From positions 1 to 46,056 of the forward strand of contig NZ_JAMDGZ010000049.1 in the NCBI RefSeq assembly GCF_028656935.1: a DNA stretch of 46,056 nucleotides. Reading direction: 5' to 3'. The DNA is from Pseudomonas rubra. Its GTDB lineage: Bacteria; Pseudomonadota; Gammaproteobacteria; Pseudomonadales; Pseudomonadaceae. Below the pieces are notes generated by a model, which ran no database searches, was not told where the DNA came from, and saw only the letters and a program-made list of their open reading frames with translations. Below, piece after piece: positions 24,262-33,258 of this stretch (positions are counted from its first letter, which is position 1; each line of letters opens with the position of its first letter). The translations under genes were made by a program, and so were the position numbers.

Positions 24262-25518
24262 ATGAAAGTTTTACTGGTGGGGGCCACAGGGTTTGTGGGT
24301 CGCCATCTTTTGCATGCGTTGCAGGCGGGCGGCCATCAGGTGGTTGCGACCAGCCGCCATCCGCAACCGGCGTTGTTGCCCGGAGTTACCTGGCAAACCC
24401 TCGACCTCGACCGGCTGGCGCTAGATCCCAAGGCTTATGCGTTGCCCGATGGTATCAACCTGCTGATCAATGCCGCTGGCGTGCTCAGCACTCGGGAGGG
24501 CGAACTGTCGCTGACCCAGGACATGGGTACCCGTGCACTGTTCGACCTGGCGGCGCAGCGCGGCGTTCGGGTTTTGCAGATTTCCGCACTAGGGGCCGGT
24601 GAACAGGCCGATGTACCGTTCCTGGCCAGCAAGGCGCGTGCAGACGACTACCTGCTGGGCTTGGGTGTTCCGGCAGTCGTCCTGCGCCCGTCACTGGTGC
24701 TCGGTGCAGGCGGGACCAGCAGCCAGTGGCTGGCACGCTTGTCGCCTTGGCCATTGATCCCGCTGTTGAGCGTCAAGGCGCAGTTGCAACCCCTGCATAT
24801 CGACGACTTGAGTGCTGCAGTACTGGCGTTGTTGCGCCAGTGGCCAGCGCTCCCCTGTGTCGTGCCGTTGGTCGGCCCGCAGCAAATGACTTTGGCGCAG
24901 GTTCTGGATAACCTGCGCGCCGCACAGGGCTGGGCACCGGCCCGCTACGTGGCAGTGCCGTCACTGTTCGCCCGACCTGCGGCATGGCTTGGCGATCGCC
25001 TGGGCTGGCGGGCACTGAACAGTCAGAGCCTGAACATGGCCCAGTGCGATAACTGCGCCGACCCCGGCATCCTTGCCGAGCACAGCGGTTATCGCTGCGC
25101 ACCGCTGGCCTCGCGGCTGGCAACCTGGCCGATCGCCGCCCAGAGCAGCCAATTGGCGTTGCGCCCGCTGATGCTGGCGGTGCTGGTATTGATCTGGTTG
25201 GGTACTGCCGTGGTCAGCCTTGGCCCTGGCCACGACTGGGGCCTGCGCATTCTTGCCGAAGCAGGCTTGCAGGGCTTGCCCGCCACCCTGGCAGTGATTG
25301 CCGGCTCGCTGTGTGATTTCGCCCTGGGCATCGGCCTGTTGCTGCGCCGCTGGCGGCGCCGGGCGCTGCAGGCGCAACTGCTGTTGATGCTCGGCTACAC
25401 GCTGATCATCAGCCTGATCCTGCCGCACTACTGGTTCGACCCTTACGCTGCCGTCGCCAAGAACCTGGTGATGATGGTGGCAACCCTTTGGCTTCTATGG
25501 ACTGAACCGCGTCGATGA
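24262..25518 (+). CDS. NAD(P)-binding SDR fused to a DoxX-like membrane domain
   Basis: A 418-aa two-part protein. Residues 1 to about 285 form an atypical short-chain dehydrogenase/epimerase with the dinucleotide motif GATGFVGRHLLHAL and later LRPSLVLGAGG. Residues 290-415 contain about four membrane helices of the DoxX-like type, so the enzyme is tied to the inner membrane with the SDR domain in the cytoplasm. A similar arrangement is known from membrane quinone-type oxidoreductases, but the reaction here is unknown. The 3' end overlaps the next gene by 4 bp (ATGA). Confidence 0.88.
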   Translation: MKVLLVGATGFVGRHLLHALQAGGHQVVATSRHPQPALLPGVTWQTLDLDRLALDPKAYALPDGINLLINAAGVLSTREGELSLTQDMGTRALFDLAAQRGVRVLQISALGAGEQADVPFLASKARADDYLLGLGVPAVVLRPSLVLGAGGTSSQWLARLSPWPLIPLLSVKAQLQPLHIDDLSAAVLALLRQWPALPCVVPLVGPQQMTLAQVLDNLRAAQGWAPARYVAVPSLFARPAAWLGDRLGWRALNSQSLNMAQCDNCADPGILAEHSGYRCAPLASRLATWPIAAQSSQLALRPLMLAVLVLIWLGTAVVSLGPGHDWGLRILAEAGLQGLPATLAVIAGSLCDFALGIGLLLRRWRRRALQAQLLLMLGYTLIISLILPHYWFDPYAAVAKNLVMMVATLWLLWTEPRR

Positions 25519-25982
25519 GTGCTTACCTGCTGCTCAAAACCCTGCATATCCTGTCTTCCACCGTGCTGTTCGGCCTGGGTGCCGGTTCGGCCTACTACGC
25601 ATTGCGTGCCTGGCGCACCGGCAAGGTCGAAGTGATCGCGGCCACCTTCAAACACCTGGTGTTCGCCGACTGGGCATTTACCGCGACCACCGCGGTGTTC
25701 CAGCCGTTGAGCGGCATCGGCCTGGTGCTGCTGGCCGGATGGCCACCGCACCAGAGCTGGTTGATGTGGAGTTTTGGCCTGTATGTGTTTGCCGGGATTT
25801 GCTGGTTGCCGGTGGTCTGGCTGCAAATCCGCGTGCACAAGATGGCCGAGCAGGCGCAACGGGATGAAACGCCAATGCCGATGAAGGCAGCCAGCTACAT
25901 GCGCTGGTGGTTTGGCCTGGGCTGGCCGGCATTCCTGGCGTTCATGGTGATTTTCTACCTGATGGTCGCCAAGCCAAGCTGA
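25515..25982 (+). CDS. DUF2269 membrane protein, second copy
   Basis: A 155-aa membrane protein of the DUF2269 family, related to the one two genes upstream. Helices lie near residues 5-27, 52-73, 80-102 and 130-152, and it begins LLKTLHILSSTVLFGLGAGSAYY. Its ATG overlaps the stop of the SDR-DoxX gene, so translation is coupled. The two DUF2269 copies have diverged considerably, arguing for different partners or surfaces rather than a recent duplication. Confidence 0.85.
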   Translation: MSAYLLLKTLHILSSTVLFGLGAGSAYYALRAWRTGKVEVIAATFKHLVFADWAFTATTAVFQPLSGIGLVLLAGWPPHQSWLMWSFGLYVFAGICWLPVVWLQIRVHKMAEQAQRDETPMPMKAASYMRWWFGLGWPAFLAFMVIFYLMVAKPS

Positions 25983-25983
25983 A

Positions 25984-26006
25984 GCCGCTGCCGGGGAGAC
26001 AGCGGC
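25984..26006. terminator. Hairpin between convergent genes
   Basis: GCCGCTG (25984-25990) pairs with CAGCGGC (26000-26006) around 9 nt. It lies 1 nt behind the DUF2269 stop and 10 nt before the end of the HAD gene. There is no T run, so its strength is doubtful. Confidence 0.35.
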
Positions 26007-26016
26007 CGCTCAGGCA

Positions 26017-26673
26017 TCAGTCGCGCAGGCTGAGCACCTGCCAGCCGCGCTTCTGGGCTTCAGCGCGCAGGTTCGGGTCGGGGTCGACCGCCACCGGGTG
26101 GGTGACCTGCTCCAGCAGCGGCAGGTCGTTCATCGAGTCGCTGTAAAAGTAGCTGTCGTCCAGGCTGTAGCCGTTTTCCAACAACCAGCGGTTCAGGCGC
26201 GTCACCTTGCCTTCACGAAAGCAGGGTATATCGGTACTGCGGCCGCTGAAACGGCCGTCGACCATTTCGCATTCGGTAGCCAGCAGGGTCTGCACGCCCA
26301 GGCGTTTGGCAATCGGGCCGGTAATGAACCGGTTGGTAGCGGTGATGATCACCAGTTTGTCGCCAGCGGCGCGGTGCTTTTCCAGCAGGGCCAGGGCCTT
26401 GGGCAGGATGATCGGCTCGACGCAATCGCGCATGAAGTCGCGATGCCATTCGTCGAGTTGGGCCATCTCTGTGCTCGCGAGGATTTCCAGGCTGAAGTTC
26501 AGGTAGGCATTGAGGTCGAGCTTGCCGGCCAGGTAATCCTGATAGAAGGCGTCGTTGCGGTTCTGGTACTCGACCGGGTCGAGAATGCCGCGTTCGCACA
26601 GGTAATCGCCCCAAGCGTGGTCGCTGTCGCCGCCAAGGAGAGTATTGTCCAGATCGAATAAAGCCAGGCGCAT
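26017..26673 (-). CDS. HAD-IB phosphatase, SerB-like
   Basis: A 218-aa phosphohydrolase of the HAD subfamily IB. Motif I is LFDLDNTLLGGDSD with the nucleophile Asp, motif II is VIITATNRF, the lysine is in FREGKVTRL, and motif III is YFYSDSMNDLPLLE. A helical cap (about 20-85) includes DYLCERGILDPVEYQ. Enzymes of this branch remove phosphate from phosphoserine, histidinol phosphate or other small substrates; a true SerB is usually longer. The ATG at 26673 (MRLALFDLDN) is chosen over an ATG 5 codons earlier. It is divergent from rppH. Confidence 0.9.
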   Translation of the reverse strand: MRLALFDLDNTLLGGDSDHAWGDYLCERGILDPVEYQNRNDAFYQDYLAGKLDLNAYLNFSLEILASTEMAQLDEWHRDFMRDCVEPIILPKALALLEKHRAAGDKLVIITATNRFITGPIAKRLGVQTLLATECEMVDGRFSGRSTDIPCFREGKVTRLNRWLLENGYSLDDSYFYSDSMNDLPLLEQVTHPVAVDPDPNLRAEAQKRGWQVLSLRD

Positions 26674-26813
26674 TGAAGTCACTCGCATAACATCTGAAAA
26701 GTCCCACAGAATACGGACTTTTCACATCGGTGCACATAAGGTAAACAGGCGCGTTGCTGGCTTCGTGACCTTTGTGGAACAATGCCGTGACATGCGTTTG
26801 CGAGGTTGCTGCC

Positions 26814-27293
26814 GTGATCGACCCCGATGGTTTTCGCCCCAATGTCGGGATCATTCTGACGAATGATCTTGGGCAGGTGCTATGGGCTCGACGGATCAAC
26901 CAGGATGCCTGGCAGTTTCCCCAGGGAGGTATCAACCCCGAGGAAACGCCGGAAGATGCCCTGTACCGCGAGCTGAACGAAGAAGTGGGGCTGGAGCGAG
27001 ACGATGTTGAAATTCTTGCCTGCACCCGCGGCTGGTTGCGTTATCGTTTACCCCAACGCCTGGTCCGTACCCACAGCCAACCGCTGTGCATCGGCCAGAA
27101 ACAGAAATGGTTCCTGCTGCGCCTGGTCTCCAATGAGCAGCGGGTGCGGATGGATCTGACCGGTAAACCGGAGTTCGACGGCTGGCGCTGGGTCAGCTAT
27201 TGGTATCCGCTGGGCCAGGTGGTGACATTCAAGCGCGAGGTTTACCGCCGCGCTCTCAAAGAGCTTGCCCCGCGCCTGCTGGCGCGCGACTGA
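26814..27293 (+). CDS. rppH: RNA pyrophosphohydrolase
   Basis: A 159-aa Nudix hydrolase that removes pyrophosphate from the 5' end of triphosphorylated mRNA and so opens the way for RNase E decay. The Nudix box GGINPEETPEDALYRELNEEVGL is complete; the preceding RRINQDAWQFPQGG and the later LPQRLVR, QKWFLL and FKREVYRR are typical. Translation begins at GTG 26814, with GAGG upstream; this yields the usual length. Upstream in-frame codons were rejected. It forms an operon with ptsP, 22 bp apart. Confidence 0.96.
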   Translation: MIDPDGFRPNVGIILTNDLGQVLWARRINQDAWQFPQGGINPEETPEDALYRELNEEVGLERDDVEILACTRGWLRYRLPQRLVRTHSQPLCIGQKQKWFLLRLVSNEQRVRMDLTGKPEFDGWRWVSYWYPLGQVVTFKREVYRRALKELAPRLLARD

Positions 27294-27315
27294 CGACGGA
27301 GTTCGACCCCGAGCC

Positions 27316-29595
27316 ATGCTCAATACGCTGCGCAAGATCGTCCAGGAAGTTAACTCCGCCAAGGATCTCAAGACGGCGTTGGGGATCATTGTGTTGCGTG
27401 TCAAAGAGGCCATGGGCAGTCAGGTCTGCTCGGTGTACCTGCTCGACCCCGAGACCAACCGCTTCGTGCTGATGGCCACCGAAGGCCTGAACAAGCGCTC
27501 GATCGGCAAGGTCAGCATGGCGCCCAACGAGGGCCTGGTCGGCCTGGTGGGTACTCGCGAAGAGCCGCTGAACCTGGAAAACGCCGCCGACCACCCGCGC
27601 TATCGCTACTTTGCCGAAACCGGCGAAGAACGTTTTGCCTCCTTCCTCGGTGCGCCGATCATCCACCACCGCCGCGTGGTCGGGGTGCTGGTCATCCAGC
27701 AAAAGGAGCGGCGCCAGTTCGACGAGGGCGAAGAAGCCTTCCTGGTGACCATGAGCGCGCAGTTGGCTGGGGTTATCGCCCATGCCGAGGCCACCGGTTC
27801 GATCCGCGGCCTGGGCCGCCAGGGCAAGGGTATCCAGGAGGCCAAGTTCGTCGGCGTGCCCGGTTCACCCGGCGCTGCGGTGGGCAAGGCGGTGGTCATG
27901 CTGCCACCGGCCGACCTCGACGTGGTGCCGGACAAGAGCGTTGATGACATCGACGCCGAGCTGAAACTGTTCAACAACGCCCTGGAGGGGGTGCGCGAAG
28001 ACATGCGCAACCTCTCCGCCAAGCTTGCCACCCAGTTGCGCCCGGAAGAGCGCGCGCTGTTCGACGTCTACCTGATGATGCTCGAAGACGCGGCCCTGGG
28101 CGGTGAAGTGGTGCAGGTGATCAAGACCGGCCAGTGGGCCCAGGGCGCGTTGCGCCAGGTGGTGGGCGAGCACGTCAATCGCTTCGAACTGATGGACGAC
28201 GCCTACCTGCGCGAGAGGGCTTCGGACGTGAAGGATTTGGGCCGGCGACTGCTGGCCTACCTGCAGGAGGCCCGTCAGCTGTCGTTGGTCTATCCGGACA
28301 ACACCATTCTCATCAGCGAAGAACTGACCCCAGCGATGCTCGGCGAAGTACCGGAAGGCAAGCTGGTCGGCCTGCTCTCGGTACTGGGCTCGGGCAACTC
28401 CCACGTCGCCATCCTGGCCCGGGCCATGGGCATCCCGACGGTCATGGGCCTGGTCGACCTGCCGTATTCCAAGGTCGACGGCATCGACATGATCGTCGAT
28501 GGCTACAAGGGCGAGGTCTATACCAACCCCAGTGACGTACTGCGCAAGCAGTACGCCGAAGTGGTCGAAGAAGAGCGTCAGCTGGCCCAGGGCCTGGATG
28601 CTCTGCGTGAACTGCCGTGTATCACCCTCGATGGCCACCGAATGCCGCTGTGGGTCAACACCGGCCTGCTCGCCGATGTTGCTCGCGCCCAGCAACGTGG
28701 CGCCGAAGGCGTCGGCCTGTACCGCACCGAAGTGCCGTTCATGATCAACCAGCGCTTCCCCAGCGAAAAGGAGCAGCTGGCGATCTACCGCGAGCAACTG
28801 GCGGCCTTCCACCCGCTGCCGGTGACCATGCGCAGCCTGGATATCGGCGGCGACAAGGCGCTGTCGTACTTCCCGATCAAGGAAGACAACCCGTTCCTTG
28901 GCTGGCGCGGCATTCGCGTCACCCTCGACCACCCGGAAATCTTCCTGGTGCAGACCCGCGCCATGCTCAAGGCCAGTGAAGGCCTGAACAACCTGCGCAT
29001 CCTGCTGCCGATGATTTCCGGCATCCACGAACTCGAAGAAGCCCTGCACCTGATTCACCGGGCCTGGGGCGAAGTGCGCGACGAAGGCACCGACGTACCG
29101 ATGCCGCCGGTGGGGGTGATGATCGAAATCCCCGCTGCGGTGTACCAGACCCGCGAGCTGGCGCGCCAGGTGGACTTCCTCTCGGTCGGTTCCAACGACC
29201 TGACCCAGTACCTGCTGGCAGTTGACCGCAACAACCCGCGGGTCGCCGACCTCTATGACTACCTGCACCCGGCGGTACTCCAGGCCCTGCAGAACGTGGT
29301 GCGCGATGCCCACGCCGAAGGCAAGCCGGTGAGTATCTGCGGCGAGATGGCCGGTGATCCGGCGGCGGCGGTGCTGTTGATGGCCATGGGTTTCGACAGC
29401 CTGTCGATGAACGCCACCAACCTGCCCAAGGTGAAGTGGATGTTGCGCCAGGTCAGCCTGAGCAAGTCCAAGGAATTGCTGGCCCAGGCCATGGGTATCG
29501 ACAACCCGCAAGTTATCCACAGCTCGCTGCAACTGGCCCTGAAGAACCTGGGTCTGGCGCGGATGATCGGGCCTGGAGTTGGCAAGGCCCTGTGA
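27316..29595 (+). CDS. ptsP: Nitrogen-PTS enzyme I (phosphoenolpyruvate-protein phosphotransferase)
   Basis: A 759-aa cytosolic kinase that moves phosphate from PEP to NPr in the regulatory nitrogen PTS. Domains in order: GAF sensor (about 5-150, with LRKIVQEVNSAKDLKTAL), EI N-domain (about 175-300), phosphohistidine swivel with LLSVLGSGNSHVAILARAM where His363 is the phosphorylation site, and the PEP-binding barrel (about 420-730) with GLYRTEVPFM and the cysteine signature KPVSICGEMAGDPAA. The GAF domain responds to nitrogen status by binding glutamine in related proteins. The start at 27316 gives the standard length. A REP palindrome terminates the rppH-ptsP operon. Confidence 0.97.
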   Translation: MLNTLRKIVQEVNSAKDLKTALGIIVLRVKEAMGSQVCSVYLLDPETNRFVLMATEGLNKRSIGKVSMAPNEGLVGLVGTREEPLNLENAADHPRYRYFAETGEERFASFLGAPIIHHRRVVGVLVIQQKERRQFDEGEEAFLVTMSAQLAGVIAHAEATGSIRGLGRQGKGIQEAKFVGVPGSPGAAVGKAVVMLPPADLDVVPDKSVDDIDAELKLFNNALEGVREDMRNLSAKLATQLRPEERALFDVYLMMLEDAALGGEVVQVIKTGQWAQGALRQVVGEHVNRFELMDDAYLRERASDVKDLGRRLLAYLQEARQLSLVYPDNTILISEELTPAMLGEVPEGKLVGLLSVLGSGNSHVAILARAMGIPTVMGLVDLPYSKVDGIDMIVDGYKGEVYTNPSDVLRKQYAEVVEEERQLAQGLDALRELPCITLDGHRMPLWVNTGLLADVARAQQRGAEGVGLYRTEVPFMINQRFPSEKEQLAIYREQLAAFHPLPVTMRSLDIGGDKALSYFPIKEDNPFLGWRGIRVTLDHPEIFLVQTRAMLKASEGLNNLRILLPMISGIHELEEALHLIHRAWGEVRDEGTDVPMPPVGVMIEIPAAVYQTRELARQVDFLSVGSNDLTQYLLAVDRNNPRVADLYDYLHPAVLQALQNVVRDAHAEGKPVSICGEMAGDPAAAVLLMAMGFDSLSMNATNLPKVKWMLRQVSLSKSKELLAQAMGIDNPQVIHSSLQLALKNLGLARMIGPGVGKAL

Positions 29596-29617
29596 CTTTT
29601 GGGCGGCTTTGCAGCCC

Positions 29618-29686
29618 ATCGCTGGCAAGCCAGCTCCCACAATGGACCTGCATGCACCACCCTGTGGGAGCTGGCTTGCCAGCGAT
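29618..29686. repeat. REP palindrome pair, class GCTGGC/GCCAGC
   Basis: Arms 29618-29641 and 29663-29686 are perfect 24-nt complements. The 21-nt spacer resembles the one of the copy at 4881-4952, so both derive from the same kind of REP doublet. It ends the ptsP transcript and lies 4 nt from the end of the NRDE gene. Confidence 0.88.
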
Positions 29687-29690
29687 AGCG

Positions 29691-30437
29691 TCAAACCTGC
29701 AAGCACACCTCCCCCAGGTGCCCACCAAACGGCCCAAAACTGCGCTCCACCAGCTTGCGCCGCCCATCCGCCTCGACGATCAGCACAGTACTGGCCCGCG
29801 TCCCGTAGTTCTGGCTGGCAATAAACACGCTCGACAGCAAGCGCTCGGTCCCAAGCCCCACGCCGGTCTCCGGCAGCTCAGTGTCCGCCGCTTGCAGGTT
29901 ATCCCCAAGCAGCTCCAGCAAGCGCTGCGGCTGTGGGTCGGCCAAATGCTGCTGTAGCCCCGCCCGCGCCTTGAGCAGTTTTGGCCAGGGTGTATCCAGG
30001 CCCGCATTGGATAAACCGTACACGCCCTCAGTCAGCAAGCGCGGAGTGGCTTGCCGGGCATTCAGATAGCCCAGTTGCCGGCTGTCACCCACCAGCAGAT
30101 TGAACCCTGAATACTGCTGGCTGCGGCTGGCCACCTGATCCAGGTACGCCTCGACACTCAGCTCGCCGTGCAGGAATGCCGCCACCAGATCGCCCCTTGA
30201 GCGTGCGCCCAGGGCCTGCTGCGGGTCGCGAATGTTGGTCAGCGCGGCGAAACGGCCAGCCGGGCCTACGCCCAGCCAGGTGCCGCCAGCTTCAAGGTCA
30301 CGTCCGGCATAGACGCCCGGCGCATCTTCCCATGGCGCCAGGGCCTGGGTTGGGCGTGCATAGAACTCGTCGCGGTTGGCCGCAACGATCAGGGGCCGGG
30401 CATGTCCGGGCCGCCAGGCGAAGACGATCAGGCACAT
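29691..30437 (-). CDS. NRDE (TANGO2-like) family protein
   Basis: A 248-aa protein of the transport and Golgi organisation 2 family. It has the signature MCLIVFAWRPG at the N-terminus, then AANRDEFYARPTQALAPW and GGTWLGVGPAGRFAALTNIRDP. The N-terminal cysteine after Met suggests an Ntn-hydrolase-like fold. Bacterial and human members have been linked to haem or lipid handling, but the activity is unsettled. It is a single gene, convergent with ptsP and divergent from the TauE gene. Confidence 0.9.
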   Translation of the reverse strand: MCLIVFAWRPGHARPLIVAANRDEFYARPTQALAPWEDAPGVYAGRDLEAGGTWLGVGPAGRFAALTNIRDPQQALGARSRGDLVAAFLHGELSVEAYLDQVASRSQQYSGFNLLVGDSRQLGYLNARQATPRLLTEGVYGLSNAGLDTPWPKLLKARAGLQQHLADPQPQRLLELLGDNLQAADTELPETGVGLGTERLLSSVFIASQNYGTRASTVLIVEADGRRKLVERSFGPFGGHLGEVCLQV

Positions 30438-30529
30438 AGGGGGTCCTTTGTGTTTCCCTCACTTTATCTTCACTAGAGCCACAGGCCTACCTTCCGTTAC
30501 CATGCCGGACTGAATTTACGGGGGCGACA

Positions 30530-31312
30530 ATGGAATTCGTGCTCTATCTGGCGCTAGGCGCCTGTGCAGGCGTACTGGCCGGGCTGTTCGGCGTCGGTGG
30601 CGGCATCATCATCGTGCCGGTGCTGGTGTTCAGTTTCACCCTGCAAGGCTTCGACGCCTCGGTGCTGACCCACCTGGCGGTGGGGACTTCGCTGGCGACC
30701 ATTGTCTTCACCTCGGTCAATGCCATTCGCGAGCACCAGCGCAAAGGCGCGGTGCAGTGGCCGATTTTCGTCTGGATGACCTTGGGCATCCTGATCGGTG
30801 CCGGTATCGGTGCCAAGACCGCCTCGGCGATCCAGGGCCCGATGCTGCAAAAGATCATTGGTGTGTTTGCCCTGGTGATCGCTGCGCAGATGGCCCTGGA
30901 CCTCAAGCCCAAGGCCAGCCGCGGTGTTCCCGGCAAGCCCGCGTTGACCGTCGCCGGTAGCGTGATCGGCTGGGCCTCGGCGATCTTCGGCATTGGTGGC
31001 GGCTCGCTGACCGTACCGTTCCTGACCTGGCGCAGCCTGCCCATGCAGCAGGCGGTGGCGACGTCGTCGGCCTGTGGTTTCCCGATTGCCGTGGCCAGCG
31101 CCCTGAGTTTCATCTGGCTGGGCTGGCACGACCCGCACCTGCCAGCGCATAGTCTGGGTTTTGTGTACCTGCCAGCGCTGCTGGGGATTGCCCTGACCAG
31201 CATGTTTTTCGCCCGCTTCGGCGCGCGCCTGGCGCATAAACTGTCGCCACGCTTGCTCAAACGGCTATTTGCCGCGCTGCTGTTCTGCGTCGGCCTGAGC
31301 TTTTTGCTTTAA
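30530..31312 (+). CDS. TauE/SafE family permease
   Basis: A 260-aa integral inner-membrane protein with eight predicted helices. The two conserved half-signatures are GVGGGIIIVPVLVF (about residues 22-35) and FGIGGGSLTVPFLTWRSLPMQQAVATS (about 153-180), showing the internal duplication typical of the family. Members export sulfite, sulfoacetate or related organosulfonates. The substrate is not shown. It is 14 bp upstream of lgt and may share its transcript. Confidence 0.9.
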   Translation: MEFVLYLALGACAGVLAGLFGVGGGIIIVPVLVFSFTLQGFDASVLTHLAVGTSLATIVFTSVNAIREHQRKGAVQWPIFVWMTLGILIGAGIGAKTASAIQGPMLQKIIGVFALVIAAQMALDLKPKASRGVPGKPALTVAGSVIGWASAIFGIGGGSLTVPFLTWRSLPMQQAVATSSACGFPIAVASALSFIWLGWHDPHLPAHSLGFVYLPALLGIALTSMFFARFGARLAHKLSPRLLKRLFAALLFCVGLSFLL

Positions 31313-31326
31313 CGAGAGGAGTCACC

Positions 31327-32136
31327 ATGCTGCCTTACCCGCAGATCGATCCAGTGGCCGTGGCCCTGGGTCCGCTGAAAATCCATTGGTACGGCCTGAT
31401 GTATCTGGTCGGCATCGGCGGCGCCTGGCTGCTGGCCTCGCGTCGCCTCAATCGCTTCGATCCGAGCTGGAGCCGCGAGAAACTCTCCGACCTGGTGTTC
31501 TGGCTGTCGATGGGGGTAATTGTCGGTGGCCGCCTGGGCTACGTGCTGTTCTACGACCTGCACGCCTACCTGGCCAACCCCGCGCTGATCTTCGAAGTGT
31601 GGAAGGGCGGCATGTCGTTCCACGGCGGTTTCATCGGTGTGATGCTGGCGGCCTTGTGGTTCGGCAAGCGCAACAACAAGTCGTTCTTCGAGCTGATGGA
31701 CTTCGTCGCACCGCTGGTGCCGATCGGCCTGGGCGCCGGGCGTATCGGCAACTTCATCAACGCCGAGCTGTGGGGCAAGGCCACCGACGTGCCGTGGGCC
31801 ATGGTCTTTCCGCCGTTCAGCGATCCGGCGCAGTTGCCGCGTCACCCGTCGCAGCTGTACCAGTTCGCCCTGGAAGGTGTGGCATTATTCCTGATTCTCT
31901 GGCTGTACTCGCGCAAACCGCGCCCGACCATGGCGGTTTCCGGCATGTTCGCGCTGTTCTACGGGATCTTCCGCTTCATTGTGGAGTTCGTGCGGGTGCC
32001 CGACGCCCAGCTTGGCTACATCGCCTTTGGCTGGTTGACCATGGGTCAGTTGCTTTGCGTGCCGATGATCCTCGGTGGCATCGGCCTGATCTGGTGGGCC
32101 TACAACCGCAAACCTACGGCCAAGGCCGCCGTTTGA
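31327..32136 (+). CDS. lgt: Prolipoprotein diacylglyceryl transferase
   Basis: A 269-aa inner-membrane enzyme that moves diacylglycerol from phosphatidylglycerol to the lipobox cysteine of prolipoproteins, the first step of lipoprotein maturation. It has seven membrane segments, GGMSFHGGFIGVMLA with the essential histidine, and the Lgt signature GAGRIGNFINAELWG. Good AGAGGAG ribosome site before the ATG. thyA follows 47 bp downstream, as in other pseudomonads. Confidence 0.97.
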   Translation: MLPYPQIDPVAVALGPLKIHWYGLMYLVGIGGAWLLASRRLNRFDPSWSREKLSDLVFWLSMGVIVGGRLGYVLFYDLHAYLANPALIFEVWKGGMSFHGGFIGVMLAALWFGKRNNKSFFELMDFVAPLVPIGLGAGRIGNFINAELWGKATDVPWAMVFPPFSDPAQLPRHPSQLYQFALEGVALFLILWLYSRKPRPTMAVSGMFALFYGIFRFIVEFVRVPDAQLGYIAFGWLTMGQLLCVPMILGGIGLIWWAYNRKPTAKAAV

Positions 32137-32183
32137 ATTTCCACGGCAGGGTGATCCCCTGCCGTCCTAGCTACAGGTAAGCC

Positions 32184-33155
32184 ATGAAACAGTATCTAGA
32201 TCTGGTCCGCGACGTGATCGAAAACGGCACCCTGCAGGGTAACCGTACCGGCATCCGCACCATCAGCCTGCCAGGCGCCATGCTGCGCTTCGACCTGCAG
32301 AAGGGCTTCCCGGCCATCACCACCCGCAAGCTGGCGTTCAAGTCGGCGGTCGGCGAGATGGTCGGCTTCCTGCGCGGGGTGAGGAACGCGGGCGAGTTCC
32401 GCGAGCTGGGCTGCAAGGTCTGGGACCAGAACGCCAACGAAAACGCCCAGTGGCTGGCCAACCCGTTCCGCCAGGGCCATGACGACCTCGGCGAGATCTA
32501 CGGCGTGCAATGGCGCCAGTGGCCGGCCTACAAGCGCATCCCACTGAGCAACCCGGCCGCCATCGAACTGGCCAAGAGCCAGGGCTTCCAGCAGATCGCC
32601 CAGGCCGAAGAAGATGGCGAAGCCTTCGTCGTGCTGTACAAGGCCATCGACCAGATCCGCCAGTGCATCGACACCATCCACAACGACCCGGGCAGCCGGC
32701 GCATCCTGTTCCACGGCTGGAACTGCGCCCAGCTCGACGAAATGGCCCTGCCGCCGTGCCACTTGCTGTACCAGTTCCACCCCAATGTCGAGACCAGGGA
32801 AATCTCCCTGACCCTCTACATCCGTTCCAATGACCTGGGCCTGGGCACACCGTTCAACCTCACCGAAGGCGCTGCCCTGCTGTCGCTGATGGGTCGCTTG
32901 ACCGGATACACGCCGCGCTGGTTCACCTATTTCATCGGTGATGCGCACGTCTACGAGAACCACCTGGATATGCTCAATGAGCAGCTCAAGCGCGAGCCGC
33001 TGGCGGCGCCGAAGCTGGTGATCAATGAGCGTGTGCCGGAATTCGCCAAGACTGGCGTGTACGAGCCAGAGTGGCTGGAGAAGATCGAGCCGAGCGACTT
33101 CAGCCTCGAAGGCTACGAGCACCACGCGCCGATGACGGCGCCGATGGCGGTCTGA
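32184..33155 (+). CDS. thyA: Thymidylate synthase
   Basis: A 323-aa cytosolic enzyme that methylates dUMP to dTMP with methylenetetrahydrofolate. Key parts: GNRTGIRTISLPG near the N-terminus, the catalytic Cys192 in LPPCHLLYQF, the dUMP-binding RSNDLGLGTPFNL, and the C-terminal HAPMTAPMAV. It is longer than the 264-aa E. coli enzyme because of an insert around residues 115-160. The REP palindrome 22 bp behind ends the lgt-thyA group. Confidence 0.97.
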   Translation: MKQYLDLVRDVIENGTLQGNRTGIRTISLPGAMLRFDLQKGFPAITTRKLAFKSAVGEMVGFLRGVRNAGEFRELGCKVWDQNANENAQWLANPFRQGHDDLGEIYGVQWRQWPAYKRIPLSNPAAIELAKSQGFQQIAQAEEDGEAFVVLYKAIDQIRQCIDTIHNDPGSRRILFHGWNCAQLDEMALPPCHLLYQFHPNVETREISLTLYIRSNDLGLGTPFNLTEGAALLSLMGRLTGYTPRWFTYFIGDAHVYENHLDMLNEQLKREPLAAPKLVINERVPEFAKTGVYEPEWLEKIEPSDFSLEGYEHHAPMTAPMAV

Positions 33156-33176
33156 CCCACTGTCAGGCTATGTGTC

Positions 33177-33248
33177 TGTAGGAGCGGGCTTGCCCCGCGA
33201 TAGCGATCTGTCAGTCGTATCGCATCGCGGGGCAAGCCCGCTCCTACA
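33177..33248. repeat. REP palindrome, class GCGGGC/GCCCGC
   Basis: Arms 33177-33201 and 33224-33248 (25 nt) match perfectly around 22 nt. It lies between convergent thyA and cadR, 10 nt before the end of cadR. Confidence 0.9.
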
Positions 33249-33258
33249 GGTCCCTCAA

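Noticed and set aside
27865..29706. Long minus-strand open frame (613 aa) opposite ptsP
   Set aside because: It is antisense to a certain gene, is rich in His, Gln and Val as usual for shadow frames of GC-rich genes, and resembles no family.
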